From positions 1 to 64,000 of the forward strand of contig JAISYS010000042.1 of NCBI GenBank assembly GCA_031269735.1: a DNA stretch of 64,000 bases, written 5' to 3'. The DNA comes from Candidatus Endomicrobiellum cubanum. Lineage in GTDB: Bacteria > Elusimicrobiota > Endomicrobiia > Endomicrobiales > Endomicrobiaceae. Under the pieces are notes generated by a model, which worked only from the letters and a program-made list of their open reading frames with translations, did no database searches and was not told the origin of the DNA. Each line of letters opens with the position of its first letter. Position 1 is the stretch's first letter. The position numbers were made by a program, and so were the translations under genes. This document shows positions 33,890 through 41,274 of this stretch, one piece after another.

Positions 33890-34156
33890 TTATCCCCTTA
33901 CATTATGATTTTCATCAAATATTGCTAATTCCTTTTGATACATATTTTGTATAAGTGTAAAAATGATATTAGCATCCTGATACTCGCTCCAAATACTTTC
34001 ACACCCTAATACATATGGAGCTATCTCTTCTACTTCCAATAATCCTGCTGCATACTTATCCAATAAACCTACTATCTCCATAGAAACATCTTTTTGCCTG
34101 CATATTTTTTCAAAAACATACATACCATCTTTACGCCCATCTTCATAAGTTAACAT
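33890..34156 (-). CDS. Hypothetical protein in antitoxin position
   Basis: The protein has 88 aa, helical and acidic. It precedes the degenerate Fic gene by 6 bases in the position a VbhA antitoxin would occupy, but has no (S/T)xxxE(G/N) motif in the right setting. Not recognised. Confidence 0.5.
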   Translation of the reverse strand: MLTYEDGRKDGMYVFEKICRQKDVSMEIVGLLDKYAAGLLEVEEIAPYVLGCESIWSEYQDANIIFTLIQNMYQKELAIFDENHNVRG

Positions 34157-34172
34157 TACAGAATAGTCTCCT

Positions 34173-34796
34173 TCACTTTATACTAAAACTATCCACTTTA
34201 ACCGAGCAAAATGAACCATCCCCTTGCAAATTACAAAACTGCTTATACGTATCCTTAGCGGCTAATGAATTCCAAACTCCATTGTATAAAAATATAGTAG
34301 ATGCTCCGTTACGAACTCTTTTATCAACTAAAACAGCCATGTTTGCAAACATCGTATCTTCGCTGCTCATGGGTACTCTCACAAACAAATACGGAACACT
34401 GACTATTAAACGATACTCCATGTTAGCTACTGATAATAAACTAGAAATTTCCAATACATCATACAATTTGCAAACTTTAATCTTTTTCCTAAATAAGTTA
34501 GATATACAACTATAAGCTAAAATAGTTTTACTACTTCCTGGCTTTGAACATACAATCACATTCTTAAACTTAAATCTAGTTGATGATATATCTTCGTATA
34601 GTTTATTCAAATAATTTACATAAATATCTCCATACGCTTGTGTCACCAAAGCTTTATTAAACATTAAATCTCTATACTGCTCTGGTATGTCTACATAATC
34701 TACGGAATCATACACAGAATCTATTCCAGACCTGCATTCACATACACTCCCATCTAGTAATAGCCCTGTATCTCCACACAAATCGCAATAACTCAT
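34173..34796 (-). CDS. DnaC/DnaI-like helicase loader with altered P-loop
   Basis: The protein has 207 aa. An N-terminal zinc knuckle (CDLCGDTG, CECRSG) and FNKA segment match DnaC/DnaI/phage loader proteins. The Walker A position reads CSKPGSSKTIL, with Ser instead of Gly before the Lys, and a possible Walker B is AVLVDKRV. It would load the DnaB-like helicase encoded near 16 kb, although ATP use is uncertain. Confidence 0.6.
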   Translation of the reverse strand: MSYCDLCGDTGLLLDGSVCECRSGIDSVYDSVDYVDIPEQYRDLMFNKALVTQAYGDIYVNYLNKLYEDISSTRFKFKNVIVCSKPGSSKTILAYSCISNLFRKKIKVCKLYDVLEISSLLSVANMEYRLIVSVPYLFVRVPMSSEDTMFANMAVLVDKRVRNGASTIFLYNGVWNSLAAKDTYKQFCNLQGDGSFCSVKVDSFSIK

Positions 34797-34803
34797 TAAA
34801 ATG

Positions 34804-35133
34804 TCACTTCCATATCTTGTCTTTTATCTTTTCTAATAATGCATTATTATGATACTTTAACATCAGCCCCTTTTTCTCAGGAAACAATTCACAAAGTAGC
34901 TCCAATTCCTTACTACTACAATCTTCTTTTACTTTAACTTTAATATCACTGCACATTACACTTAAAAATGAAAGCAATTGCAACGGAATACTATCATCCA
35001 ATTCAATAAACACACTATCCCATCTAGTTGATAATACCATCCATTTGGCTGTAGCTTGCTTCAATGTTTTTGTAACTATGTGCAAACCTTCATAAGGCCC
35101 TCCCTTATCCTCACGAGTAATATACAAATTCAT
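34804..35133 (-). CDS. Hypothetical protein
   Basis: The protein has 109 aa, soluble, with a Lys/Glu-rich helical C-terminus and no recognised domain. It overlaps the next gene upstream by 4 bases and precedes the DnaC-like gene by 8, so it may be a replication accessory protein. Confidence 0.5.
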   Translation of the reverse strand: MNLYITREDKGGPYEGLHIVTKTLKQATAKWMVLSTRWDSVFIELDDSIPLQLLSFLSVMCSDIKVKVKEDCSSKELELLCELFPEKKGLMLKYHNNALLEKIKDKIWK

Positions 35134-35663
35134 AGCTCTAACCCACAGATATACAAATACTGTGCGACAGCAGATACTCCTTCTTTTAGTCCTAAATCTT
35201 CTAAAACTAACATAATCACAAATAAACGCTTCAACTGTGACATTTCAATATTATTAACAGCATTTCGTATAGCTGGAATAACAGAATGACGTTTTTCATA
35301 TAATTGCTTATCTTGCAAATACTTAAGCGCTGCTCTTAAAGTTTCTGCTGTAAACCCTAAATAGTTCACATCAGCCAAAGAAAGTTTATTTACCTTTGTG
35401 AACATAACAATGTGAGTAAAAGCTGTCATACTCTTTACAGCTTCAAACAATTGTTCTATAAAAACTTGAATATTGTCAGAAACCAATTGATTCTGTGCCT
35501 GTATCTCATAAACAGTCTTATCCAACTTTACTTGATATGCATTTTCTAGTTTATGTTTTGCGGAACGCATTATTCGCGAAATATCATTTTCACTGTACTC
35601 TATTCTCAGTATATTTTCAAAGGATAATAAAATATCTTGTAAATTTGACAAATCATAAATCAT
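35130..35663 (-). CDS. Hypothetical helical protein
   Basis: The protein has 177 aa, mostly alpha-helical, and has no motif I recognise. It overlaps both neighbours by 4 bases (ATGA), within a run that leads into the helicase loader gene. A replication-associated role is only inferred from position. Confidence 0.5.
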   Translation of the reverse strand: MIYDLSNLQDILLSFENILRIEYSENDISRIMRSAKHKLENAYQVKLDKTVYEIQAQNQLVSDNIQVFIEQLFEAVKSMTAFTHIVMFTKVNKLSLADVNYLGFTAETLRAALKYLQDKQLYEKRHSVIPAIRNAVNNIEMSQLKRLFVIMLVLEDLGLKEGVSAVAQYLYICGLEL

Positions 35664-35815
35664 AAATCATCCTCATCTTCTTTCTTTAACGGTACAAGTT
35701 CTTTATCCTTATTAACACAAAAAGCATAATCAAAAGGGCAATCCAAACACCTTATATGCCTGCTTATACTTAAAATATCCACTACTCTCTCGTTATTTTT
35801 ATCCACAATTGTCAT
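35660..35815 (-). CDS. 51-aa Cys-cluster protein
   Basis: This short gene reads MTIVDKNNERVVDILSIS, then CLDCPFDYAFC, then an acidic/basic tail. The C-x2-C-x6-C spacing suggests a small metal-binding knuckle. TTAGGAGAG lies before ATG, and the stop overlaps the next start. Too short for automated gene callers using a 60-aa limit. Function unknown. Confidence 0.6.
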   Translation of the reverse strand: MTIVDKNNERVVDILSISRHIRCLDCPFDYAFCVNKDKELVPLKKEDEDDL

Positions 35816-35825
35816 AAAATCTCTC

Positions 35826-37007
35826 CTAAATAACTATGATAGTGGCCGCCAACATATTCATACTACATCTATACTCGTAATAACCTTCTTCTTGTGGTAT
35901 AAATTCAATAACATTATCTCCTTTTTTAAGAGTAACATAAAGACCTAATTCTTCACATATAAATACGCTATTACAAGCAGTTAAATTTTCAACTTTTATT
36001 GTCCATTTAACAGGTATACCATGTGTCACAACTATATCCTTATAAGACTGCTGTAACTCTGTTGTGACAGTTTGAATCCCATCTTTAATAGAGGAAGTAT
36101 CTGCCTCATAAGCCACAGATGTTTCACTGACTAAAAATCCTGATATAACTAAACCACTCATAAACATTAAAACACCACATATTATAATAAAAACAGATGC
36201 TATTATATTAAGTTTATATTTATATAGCACCTTTTTGCAAAAATGAATTACAAACATAATAGGTAAAGTTCCTAAGCAAAATATAAAACCAATTAACATT
36301 CCAGTTGTAACTGAACCGCTGCTCATTGCAACCACCTGAATTCCAAGTAAACTTGAGCATGGTATTACAGCTGTTAATAAACCAGCTACACCAGAACTAA
36401 CTCCCTTCTCTCTTTGCTTTGGAATATTTAGCATATTAACATCGATAATACCCAACCTTAATAATCCACATACTAAGATTAACACTCCAACTAAATGTCG
36501 TATTTGTAAGTCTAAAGCTATTCCAACAAATGCAGAGATTCCACCTAATAAAGTATAAGCTACTATTCTTCCTGCATTATACATCAAAATATTATTTTGA
36601 TACGCACAAATTCCACCACATACACAAGCACAATGCATAGAAGATAACAGAGCTATTAAAAATATCGAAAATATTGAAATACCCTCGTATAACACAGCAA
36701 TATTTTCAATAAAACTTAAAATGGAAGTAAATAATGAAATACAGATTACTAAAAGTATTGTTATAATGGATACAATAGCCATTTTTAAGTTAAATATAGT
36801 TTTACGTATAGACAGCTTTAGATTATACGATTTTAAGGTTCTTTCTATGTCCTCTCTTCGTAGGATATTATTATTATATACAACCGTAATATTGTTACCT
36901 TGAATCTTAGTATCTTTAATTCCTTTTACCTTGTTTACTCTACTCTTTAACTTACTAGTATCAAAATCAGTAATATTAAAACACTTAAAACCAGCAACCT
37001 TACTCAT
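35826..37007 (-). CDS. HMA-like / TauE-SafE / cupredoxin-like membrane protein
   Basis: The protein has 393 aa. Residues 1-65 have the fold pattern of a heavy-metal-associated domain but with GFKCFNIT in place of GMxCxxC. A first span is near 75-95, then six hydrophobic segments with SSMHCACVCGG near 125, typical of TauE/SafE cytochrome-biogenesis-like transporters. The C-terminal 90 residues resemble a cupredoxin with LTACNS and YEYRCSMNM ligands. Related proteins handle copper. The domain order matches that family, but the lost Cys in the first domain is odd. Confidence 0.72.
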   Translation of the reverse strand: MSKVAGFKCFNITDFDTSKLKSRVNKVKGIKDTKIQGNNITVVYNNNILRREDIERTLKSYNLKLSIRKTIFNLKMAIVSIITILLVICISLFTSILSFIENIAVLYEGISIFSIFLIALLSSMHCACVCGGICAYQNNILMYNAGRIVAYTLLGGISAFVGIALDLQIRHLVGVLILVCGLLRLGIIDVNMLNIPKQREKGVSSGVAGLLTAVIPCSSLLGIQVVAMSSGSVTTGMLIGFIFCLGTLPIMFVIHFCKKVLYKYKLNIIASVFIIICGVLMFMSGLVISGFLVSETSVAYEADTSSIKDGIQTVTTELQQSYKDIVVTHGIPVKWTIKVENLTACNSVFICEELGLYVTLKKGDNVIEFIPQEEGYYEYRCSMNMLAATIIVI

Positions 37008-37638
37008 ATTGCACTTCTACTCCACTAAAACTAGTTGTTATATTATCACTCATTAGTCCTACTATATATGTGTTTAACGGCACTCCTCTTTTTCTAGCAA
37101 GAGATTTTAATTTCGCTACCATGTCTGCTCTGATATGCAAAGTAATCGAGCACATAGTCGCTGCTCCTAAAGCTTTAAAAAATACATGTTCTTGTAAATC
37201 GAAATATTTATCAAAATACATAAGCAACAACTCTTTATCTTGCTCGTTTACTGTGCACTCTTTTAACAATATACGTCCTAGCTGTTTAATTACAGTTGGG
37301 TCTTTCCTTACTGTGAACGTATCAACACGCTTACCCACACGTATTGATAAAACTATATCCCATGTCTGTACAAAAACAGTTATATCTTTATTCAGCACAT
37401 TTTTAACACGACCTATATACTCACGCACATTACCATAATACAATCTTTCTTCAAACTGTTTTGTCAGACTAACTAATTGCACAACATTACCTATGGCATC
37501 TTGTAAATCTAAAGTGCGCTGTCCTTTCAACCCTTTGTACAATCCTGCTAAAACTGATATTTCAAACACATCATGTATAGCTTGTCTGTTATTCAATAGT
37601 TGAAATACTACTTTTTTTGATACTTTAGATTGTACCAT
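37000..37638 (-). CDS. Protein with C-terminal ribbon-helix-helix DNA-binding domain
   Basis: The protein has 212 aa. The C-terminal part has ITLHIRADMVAKLKSLARKR followed by GVPLNTYIVGLMSDNI, the strand-helix-helix pattern of CopG/Arc-type DNA-binding domains. The first 160 residues are unassigned. It lies directly downstream of the 5-base-periodic array and a hairpin, with only a weak ribosome site. RHH proteins on plasmids often bind repeats in partition or relaxase complexes, so this is the best local candidate to bind the array. Confidence 0.6.
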   Translation of the reverse strand: MVQSKVSKKVVFQLLNNRQAIHDVFEISVLAGLYKGLKGQRTLDLQDAIGNVVQLVSLTKQFEERLYYGNVREYIGRVKNVLNKDITVFVQTWDIVLSIRVGKRVDTFTVRKDPTVIKQLGRILLKECTVNEQDKELLLMYFDKYFDLQEHVFFKALGAATMCSITLHIRADMVAKLKSLARKRGVPLNTYIVGLMSDNITTSFSGVEVQYE

Positions 37639-37673
37639 GGTTTTTTATTATTTTCAGTGCCTTTCTATTAAGA

Positions 37674-37702
37674 AACTGCTTAGCGTATAAAGCTAAGCAG
37701 TT
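37674..37702 (-). terminator. 11-bp perfect hairpin between array and RHH gene
   Basis: AACTGCTTAGC and GCTAAGCAGTT pair perfectly around a 7-base loop. On the minus strand it is followed by TCTTAATAG, a poor U tract. It may be a terminator at the end of the array transcript, an operator for the RHH protein, or part of an oriT-like site. Confidence 0.55.
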
Positions 37703-37704
37703 AC

Positions 37705-38076
37705 CTAAATCTCACCTAATCTATCTAGTCTAATCTACCCATATCGTACCTGACCTACTCTATTCCATCTCTATCCGAATCTTATCTTTTCCATCTCAAG
37801 TCAACACTCCTCCCCCCCCCCCTAACCTTCTCCATTTCTCTTCTAACCTATTCCGTTTCTTAGCGTTTCTATACAATTCCATTTCAACCCGTCTCAACCC
37901 CCTTCTTTTCCATTTCAACCCGTCTCAACTTACTCCTTTACTATTCTTCTCCATTTCTACTCAACTCTACTCAGACCATTTCTATTCCATTTCTCTTCTA
38001 TCCTAGCCTTTTCCATTTCTCATCTATCCTGTTCCATATCTAATCGTTACGCTTCAAGTCTTTTCCATTTCTTTTC
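37705..38076 (-). repeat. Five-base-periodic purine-rich non-coding array
   Basis: The gene-free interval 37639-38090 is dominated by this element. On the + strand a C recurs almost every 5 bases (for example 37725, 37730, 37735 and on to 37765; also 38045 to 38065). On the minus strand this gives G every 5 bases, usually as AG or GG (NNNRG units). About twelve copies of TTCCATTTC or variants punctuate it, and the phase moves by one base at these motifs, so their spacing is 5n+1 (11, 21, 26, 31, 41). An 11-base C run lies near 37812-37822. No open reading frame is conserved. Confidence 0.85.
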
Positions 38077-38090
38077 TTTTATGCTACTAT

Positions 38091-38690
38091 TCAAAAAGTA
38101 GCTTTATATTCAAATCTTCCCCACCCTGCATTTCTCCACTGCGAAAATCCACGTAAACGCCCATAATCTAACCACTCTAATACAGGACGCTTTAACGAAG
38201 ATTTAAGTAACATTATCTCAAACTGAACTGTGGAACCAGCAGGTATGGTTTCACTAACATATAGAACAGACCTTTCTTGTATACCACTAATACGCAATGG
38301 CCTTTCCATTGTAGAAAGGTGGCCAGATATCGTAATCGGAATTTTACGAGGTGACACAAAAATTAACCCATCAATCTCTTTCTTATACGCTTTAAGTTTA
38401 GAGGATTCAGTAGTCTCATCATTATCTTTTAGTCGCGATAGCATACCACACGTATCTTTGAAATAACCTTTTATCTGATAATCCCAAATAAACGGAGTAC
38501 CATCTTCTAACTTAGGAAATATAGTCATACTTTTTACAGTTTCATCGACACTAATAGCATCAATCTCTTCTTTAAGAATCGACGTATCAGGATACTTTGA
38601 TGCAATATACTTAGTATAAACATCTGGACTACTTGGAGATAGCCCTAATGCTTGTTCTGTAAATGTCAGCTTCACCATAATGTTTTTCAT
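38091..38690 (-). CDS. RAMP-reminiscent conserved protein next to the periodic array
   Basis: The protein has 199 aa: MKNIMVKLTFTEQALG start, FIWDYQIKGYFKDTCGML in the centre, PRKIPITISG, RPLRISG, and a C-terminal WLDYGRLRGFSQWRNAGWGRFEY. I recall related proteins from clostridial phages and plasmids with the same DYQIKGF and GQWRNxGxGRF elements but no known function. The C-terminal Gly-rich loop after a beta strand recalls the RAMP/Cas7-like RNA-binding fold. The stop codon lies 15 bases from the array. An RNA- or ssDNA-binding role is a hypothesis. Confidence 0.55.
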   Translation of the reverse strand: MKNIMVKLTFTEQALGLSPSSPDVYTKYIASKYPDTSILKEEIDAISVDETVKSMTIFPKLEDGTPFIWDYQIKGYFKDTCGMLSRLKDNDETTESSKLKAYKKEIDGLIFVSPRKIPITISGHLSTMERPLRISGIQERSVLYVSETIPAGSTVQFEIMLLKSSLKRPVLEWLDYGRLRGFSQWRNAGWGRFEYKATF

Positions 38691-38896
38691 ACTAAACTCT
38701 CCTGCTTATTTATCTCATTAGTTCTTCGTCTACTACTAACAAACCCTAAAGAAACCCTATCTTCTGGATTCATTTCTATTTCATAATCTAGCCATTTTTT
38801 ATGAGCAATTTCCTTAGCAGCTTTAATATCCTTCGCTACTACAAATACAGTTTTACGATAAGATTCAACCACATCAACTGCGAATTTTCTGCTCAT
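38687..38896 (-). CDS. DpnD/PcfM-like small protein
   Basis: The protein has 69 aa. KFAVDVVESYRKTVFVVAKDIKAAKEIAHKKW matches the DpnD/PcfM pattern: a beta strand with E-x-Y-x-x-x-V, then VxAxDxxxA before a helix. PcfM is known from conjugative plasmid pCF10. It is coupled to the RAMP-like gene by a 4-base overlap. Function unknown. Confidence 0.65.
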   Translation of the reverse strand: MSRKFAVDVVESYRKTVFVVAKDIKAAKEIAHKKWLDYEIEMNPEDRVSLGFVSSRRRTNEINKQESLV

Positions 38897-38908
38897 AATA
38901 ATTCTCCT

Positions 38909-39298
38909 TTACATATAGCCTCCTCCATACGCTACTATTTCCTTCATTATTGGTATTGTTCCAGTGTCAACATTAAAACTAATAGAAGAATAATAACGGA
39001 AGGCCTCTGAACAAATAAACCGTTTTATAGTTATAAAAGAATCAATGATTGAATTTTGCACCTCACTTGTAATAACTTTCATACTGTCATCTTTACATAC
39101 CTCTGAAATTACCATCATAACATCATGTAATAAAGAAATCGCTATTTCTGTATCTTCCACTTCCTTTAGTTTACTTTCAAGTCTAACAATAATCTGTTGA
39201 ACACTCACTAAATTACTTTTATTTATTTGACCTACTTTTCCCATTTTTAGAGTTTGTAATACTAAATTCAGTAACGCTATGATATCTAAATACTTCAT
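38909..39298 (-). CDS. Hypothetical helical protein
   Basis: The protein has 129 aa, alpha-helical, with no recognised motif. It overlaps the upstream membrane protein gene by 4 bases. It is the last gene before the DpnD/PcfM-like and RAMP-like pair. Confidence 0.5.
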   Translation of the reverse strand: MKYLDIIALLNLVLQTLKMGKVGQINKSNLVSVQQIIVRLESKLKEVEDTEIAISLLHDVMMVISEVCKDDSMKVITSEVQNSIIDSFITIKRFICSEAFRYYSSISFNVDTGTIPIMKEIVAYGGGYM

Positions 39299-39585
39299 TT
39301 TGTACCGCCTTTAACTTTTGTACGTACAACTTTGTACAAATTTAACACATCACTCCTGCCTTTTACATCTACTAGTACTAACCCTGCAAAAAGAATAGTT
39401 GAAATCAAAGCTCCTTCCCATTTAATAAAAGTTATAAAACCTAGCCATTTAGATAAAATAGCAACTATTAAAATTATAAACGCAAATATAAAAGTTTTAG
39501 TTATAACTTTACCTGTTGGCAGGGTAATACTCGTAATCGATTGCTTTATAACAGCTAATATTACGTCTATAATCTCATCTATCAT
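39295..39585 (-). CDS. Small membrane protein (two spans)
   Basis: The protein has 96 aa: an N-terminal amphipathic segment, a hydrophobic helix near 32-50, a second near 55-72, and a basic tail. The size and topology are like holins or small transfer membrane proteins. GGAGATGTGAGGT precedes ATG. No family assigned. Confidence 0.5.
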   Translation of the reverse strand: MIDEIIDVILAVIKQSITSITLPTGKVITKTFIFAFIILIVAILSKWLGFITFIKWEGALISTILFAGLVLVDVKGRSDVLNLYKVVRTKVKGGTK

Positions 39586-39588
39586 ACC

Positions 39589-40356
39589 TCACATCTCCAA
39601 TGTAACCCACTCATAAACGTCATGACTCTGTGTTTCCATATCACCAACAAACACACCAATATCAACCAAAGATATTGCTTCAACATCATCATAAACAGCA
39701 GTATAAAATCGTAATAAACCATGCCCTTTCGGTTCTAACCTAACTCTAGCTATAGCAGCTCCTATCTTTGGTTCCACATTTAACGCTATCGTATAATCTA
39801 CTGGTTTATTACTCGTAACCTTAAAAACTATATCCTCTATTTGATTAAATCTTACACGCCCTAAATATTCAACGTTAACAAATTCATCAGAATATATCTC
39901 CCTCATATCAGTAATAATGGGAAATTCGCCTTCAAATTGATTTCCACCTGAAACACTTACATCTATCTGAATATTTTCTTTATACAGCACATCATCTTTA
40001 TAAATATTAAATCTTATTCTAGCACTGTAAATATTAGATGTATCTAGTATAGTTAACAACTCTCTATCTATTCCCAAAGAAAAAGATGTATTTGATTTAT
40101 ATTTTACTGTGTAACGTTTCGGGCCATACGGGATACTTACACCATTTATATTTAATCCAATACATTTAACTTCAAATTTACTTGATGTGTAATTACTCGC
40201 TTTGAAAACTATTTTACTGTCACTTATACTTGTAACTTTTATTGAGATTTCTGTATCATGATAATCAGCTACAGCATTTATAACATAACCATTGTTCATA
40301 CACCCAAACTGAAAAATACATAAAATGAAAGTTATTGTCAATAACTTTAATTTCAT
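39589..40356 (-). CDS. Probable lipoprotein of the transfer region
   Basis: The protein has 255 aa. The N-terminus MKLKLLTITFILCIFQFGCMNN ends a hydrophobic run at Cys, consistent with a lipid-anchored protein although the lipobox is not ideal. Beta-rich remainder. The promoter-like element copy C lies only about 15 bases upstream of ATG, implying a very short leader. Confidence 0.6.
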   Translation of the reverse strand: MKLKLLTITFILCIFQFGCMNNGYVINAVADYHDTEISIKVTSISDSKIVFKASNYTSSKFEVKCIGLNINGVSIPYGPKRYTVKYKSNTSFSLGIDRELLTILDTSNIYSARIRFNIYKDDVLYKENIQIDVSVSGGNQFEGEFPIITDMREIYSDEFVNVEYLGRVRFNQIEDIVFKVTSNKPVDYTIALNVEPKIGAAIARVRLEPKGHGLLRFYTAVYDDVEAISLVDIGVFVGDMETQSHDVYEWVTLEM

Positions 40357-40370
40357 TTTTTACTCTTTTC

Positions 40371-40404
40371 TATTATATATGAAAACCAAGCTACAAATTT
40401 TTCA
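40371..40404 (-). promoter_or_regulatory. Shared promoter-like element, copy C
   Basis: Minus-strand sequence GAAAAATTTGTAGCTTGG then TTTTCATATATAATAG, with TATAAT at 40372-40377. It matches the block at 24083-24125 over most of its length. It would give a very short leader for the 39589-40356 lipoprotein gene. Confidence 0.45.
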
Positions 40405-40860
40405 CAAAAATGGTGGAACTACTGCTTCTCCTTTACTATCTACACACAATATTTTTATCAGACCGCTACTTAGATAAATAGTTCTAAGTTTATACTCTGA
40501 ACTTTCTAATACAACATCTATATAGTTAGGATTAGAAATAAATGATAACTCCGTAAATCCATTACCCTTCAAATACTTTATATAATTAGATAAAGAATAC
40601 AAGGTTCCGACATAGGTACTCATTGGTAATCGTTTCAAATCAAAAGTACCCCCCGTCGTTACAAGATACAAAGAGGACACATCTGCTTTATTTAATAATC
40701 TCTTAGTATCCTGGTTGTAATTTTCATATACAAACTCTCCATCTGTTGTAGTAACTATATCATTGTCCACACTTAAAACTCTATGGAAAGTTACATTATA
40801 TTCACTAAAACATCCAGACACCAGCATAATGCATGCTAACAATAATGCACATCTTTGCAT
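40402..40860 (-). CDS. Lipoprotein
   Basis: The protein is about 152 aa. MQRCALLLACIMLVSGC is a clear lipoprotein signal with lipobox VSGC. The mature part has no recognised domain. AAGGTGA lies five bases before ATG 40860, which is preferred to an upstream GTG. Confidence 0.68.
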   Translation of the reverse strand: MQRCALLLACIMLVSGCFSEYNVTFHRVLSVDNDIVTTTDGEFVYENYNQDTKRLLNKADVSSLYLVTTGGTFDLKRLPMSTYVGTLYSLSNYIKYLKGNGFTELSFISNPNYIDVVLESSEYKLRTIYLSSGLIKILCVDSKGEAVVPPFL

Positions 40861-40884
40861 GTAATTCACCTTTCATGTAACATG

Positions 40885-41268
40885 TTATTTAACAAACTTT
40901 TCTATATCTTGACCTTTGTATTGAAATTTAATAGCACCTGTGCCTCTGTTTTTTAATACAGTAATATTGATATTCTTTAACTTTTGAATTATCAACTCCT
41001 TAGCCAAATCCTTATCCGTTAATTTAATTTCCACTTTACCATAGCATAAATAATAGGTACCTTTATCATCTACTTTGTACCCAACATCAGAAACACTTTT
41101 AACTCCAATGTCATTATGCCAATCTTCTAACTCATGCGTAACTTTATTTGTAAATTTTTCTATAGAAGCAATCAACTTAACTGGGTCATCTGTGTCATAA
41201 TTAAGATACAAAACTATACCAGCAACCACAAAAATAACTACCATCATTATTACAATTTTCCAACGCAT
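40885..41268 (-). CDS. Single-span membrane protein
   Basis: The protein has 127 aa: an N-terminal hydrophobic helix (about residues 4-23) and a Lys-rich alpha/beta exported domain. GGGAGTGAT precedes ATG. Not recognised; one of a run of small exported proteins in the transfer block. Confidence 0.52.
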   Translation of the reverse strand: MRWKIVIMMVVIFVVAGIVLYLNYDTDDPVKLIASIEKFTNKVTHELEDWHNDIGVKSVSDVGYKVDDKGTYYLCYGKVEIKLTDKDLAKELIIQKLKNINITVLKNRGTGAIKFQYKGQDIEKFVK

Positions 41269-41274
41269 TGCATA

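Noticed and set aside
37800-37830. Phase-variable coding tract (C11)
   Set aside because: The run lies in non-coding sequence with no reading frame across it, so classic contingency-locus switching does not apply.
37705-38076. CRISPR array
   Set aside because: The repeated TTCCATTTC units are only about 9 bases, irregularly spaced by 11-41 bases, with no spacers of constant length and no cas genes.
37000-38690. Diversity-generating retroelement or retron explaining the array
   Set aside because: No reverse transcriptase motif (such as YxDD) is found in any frame near the array, and there is no template/variable repeat pair.
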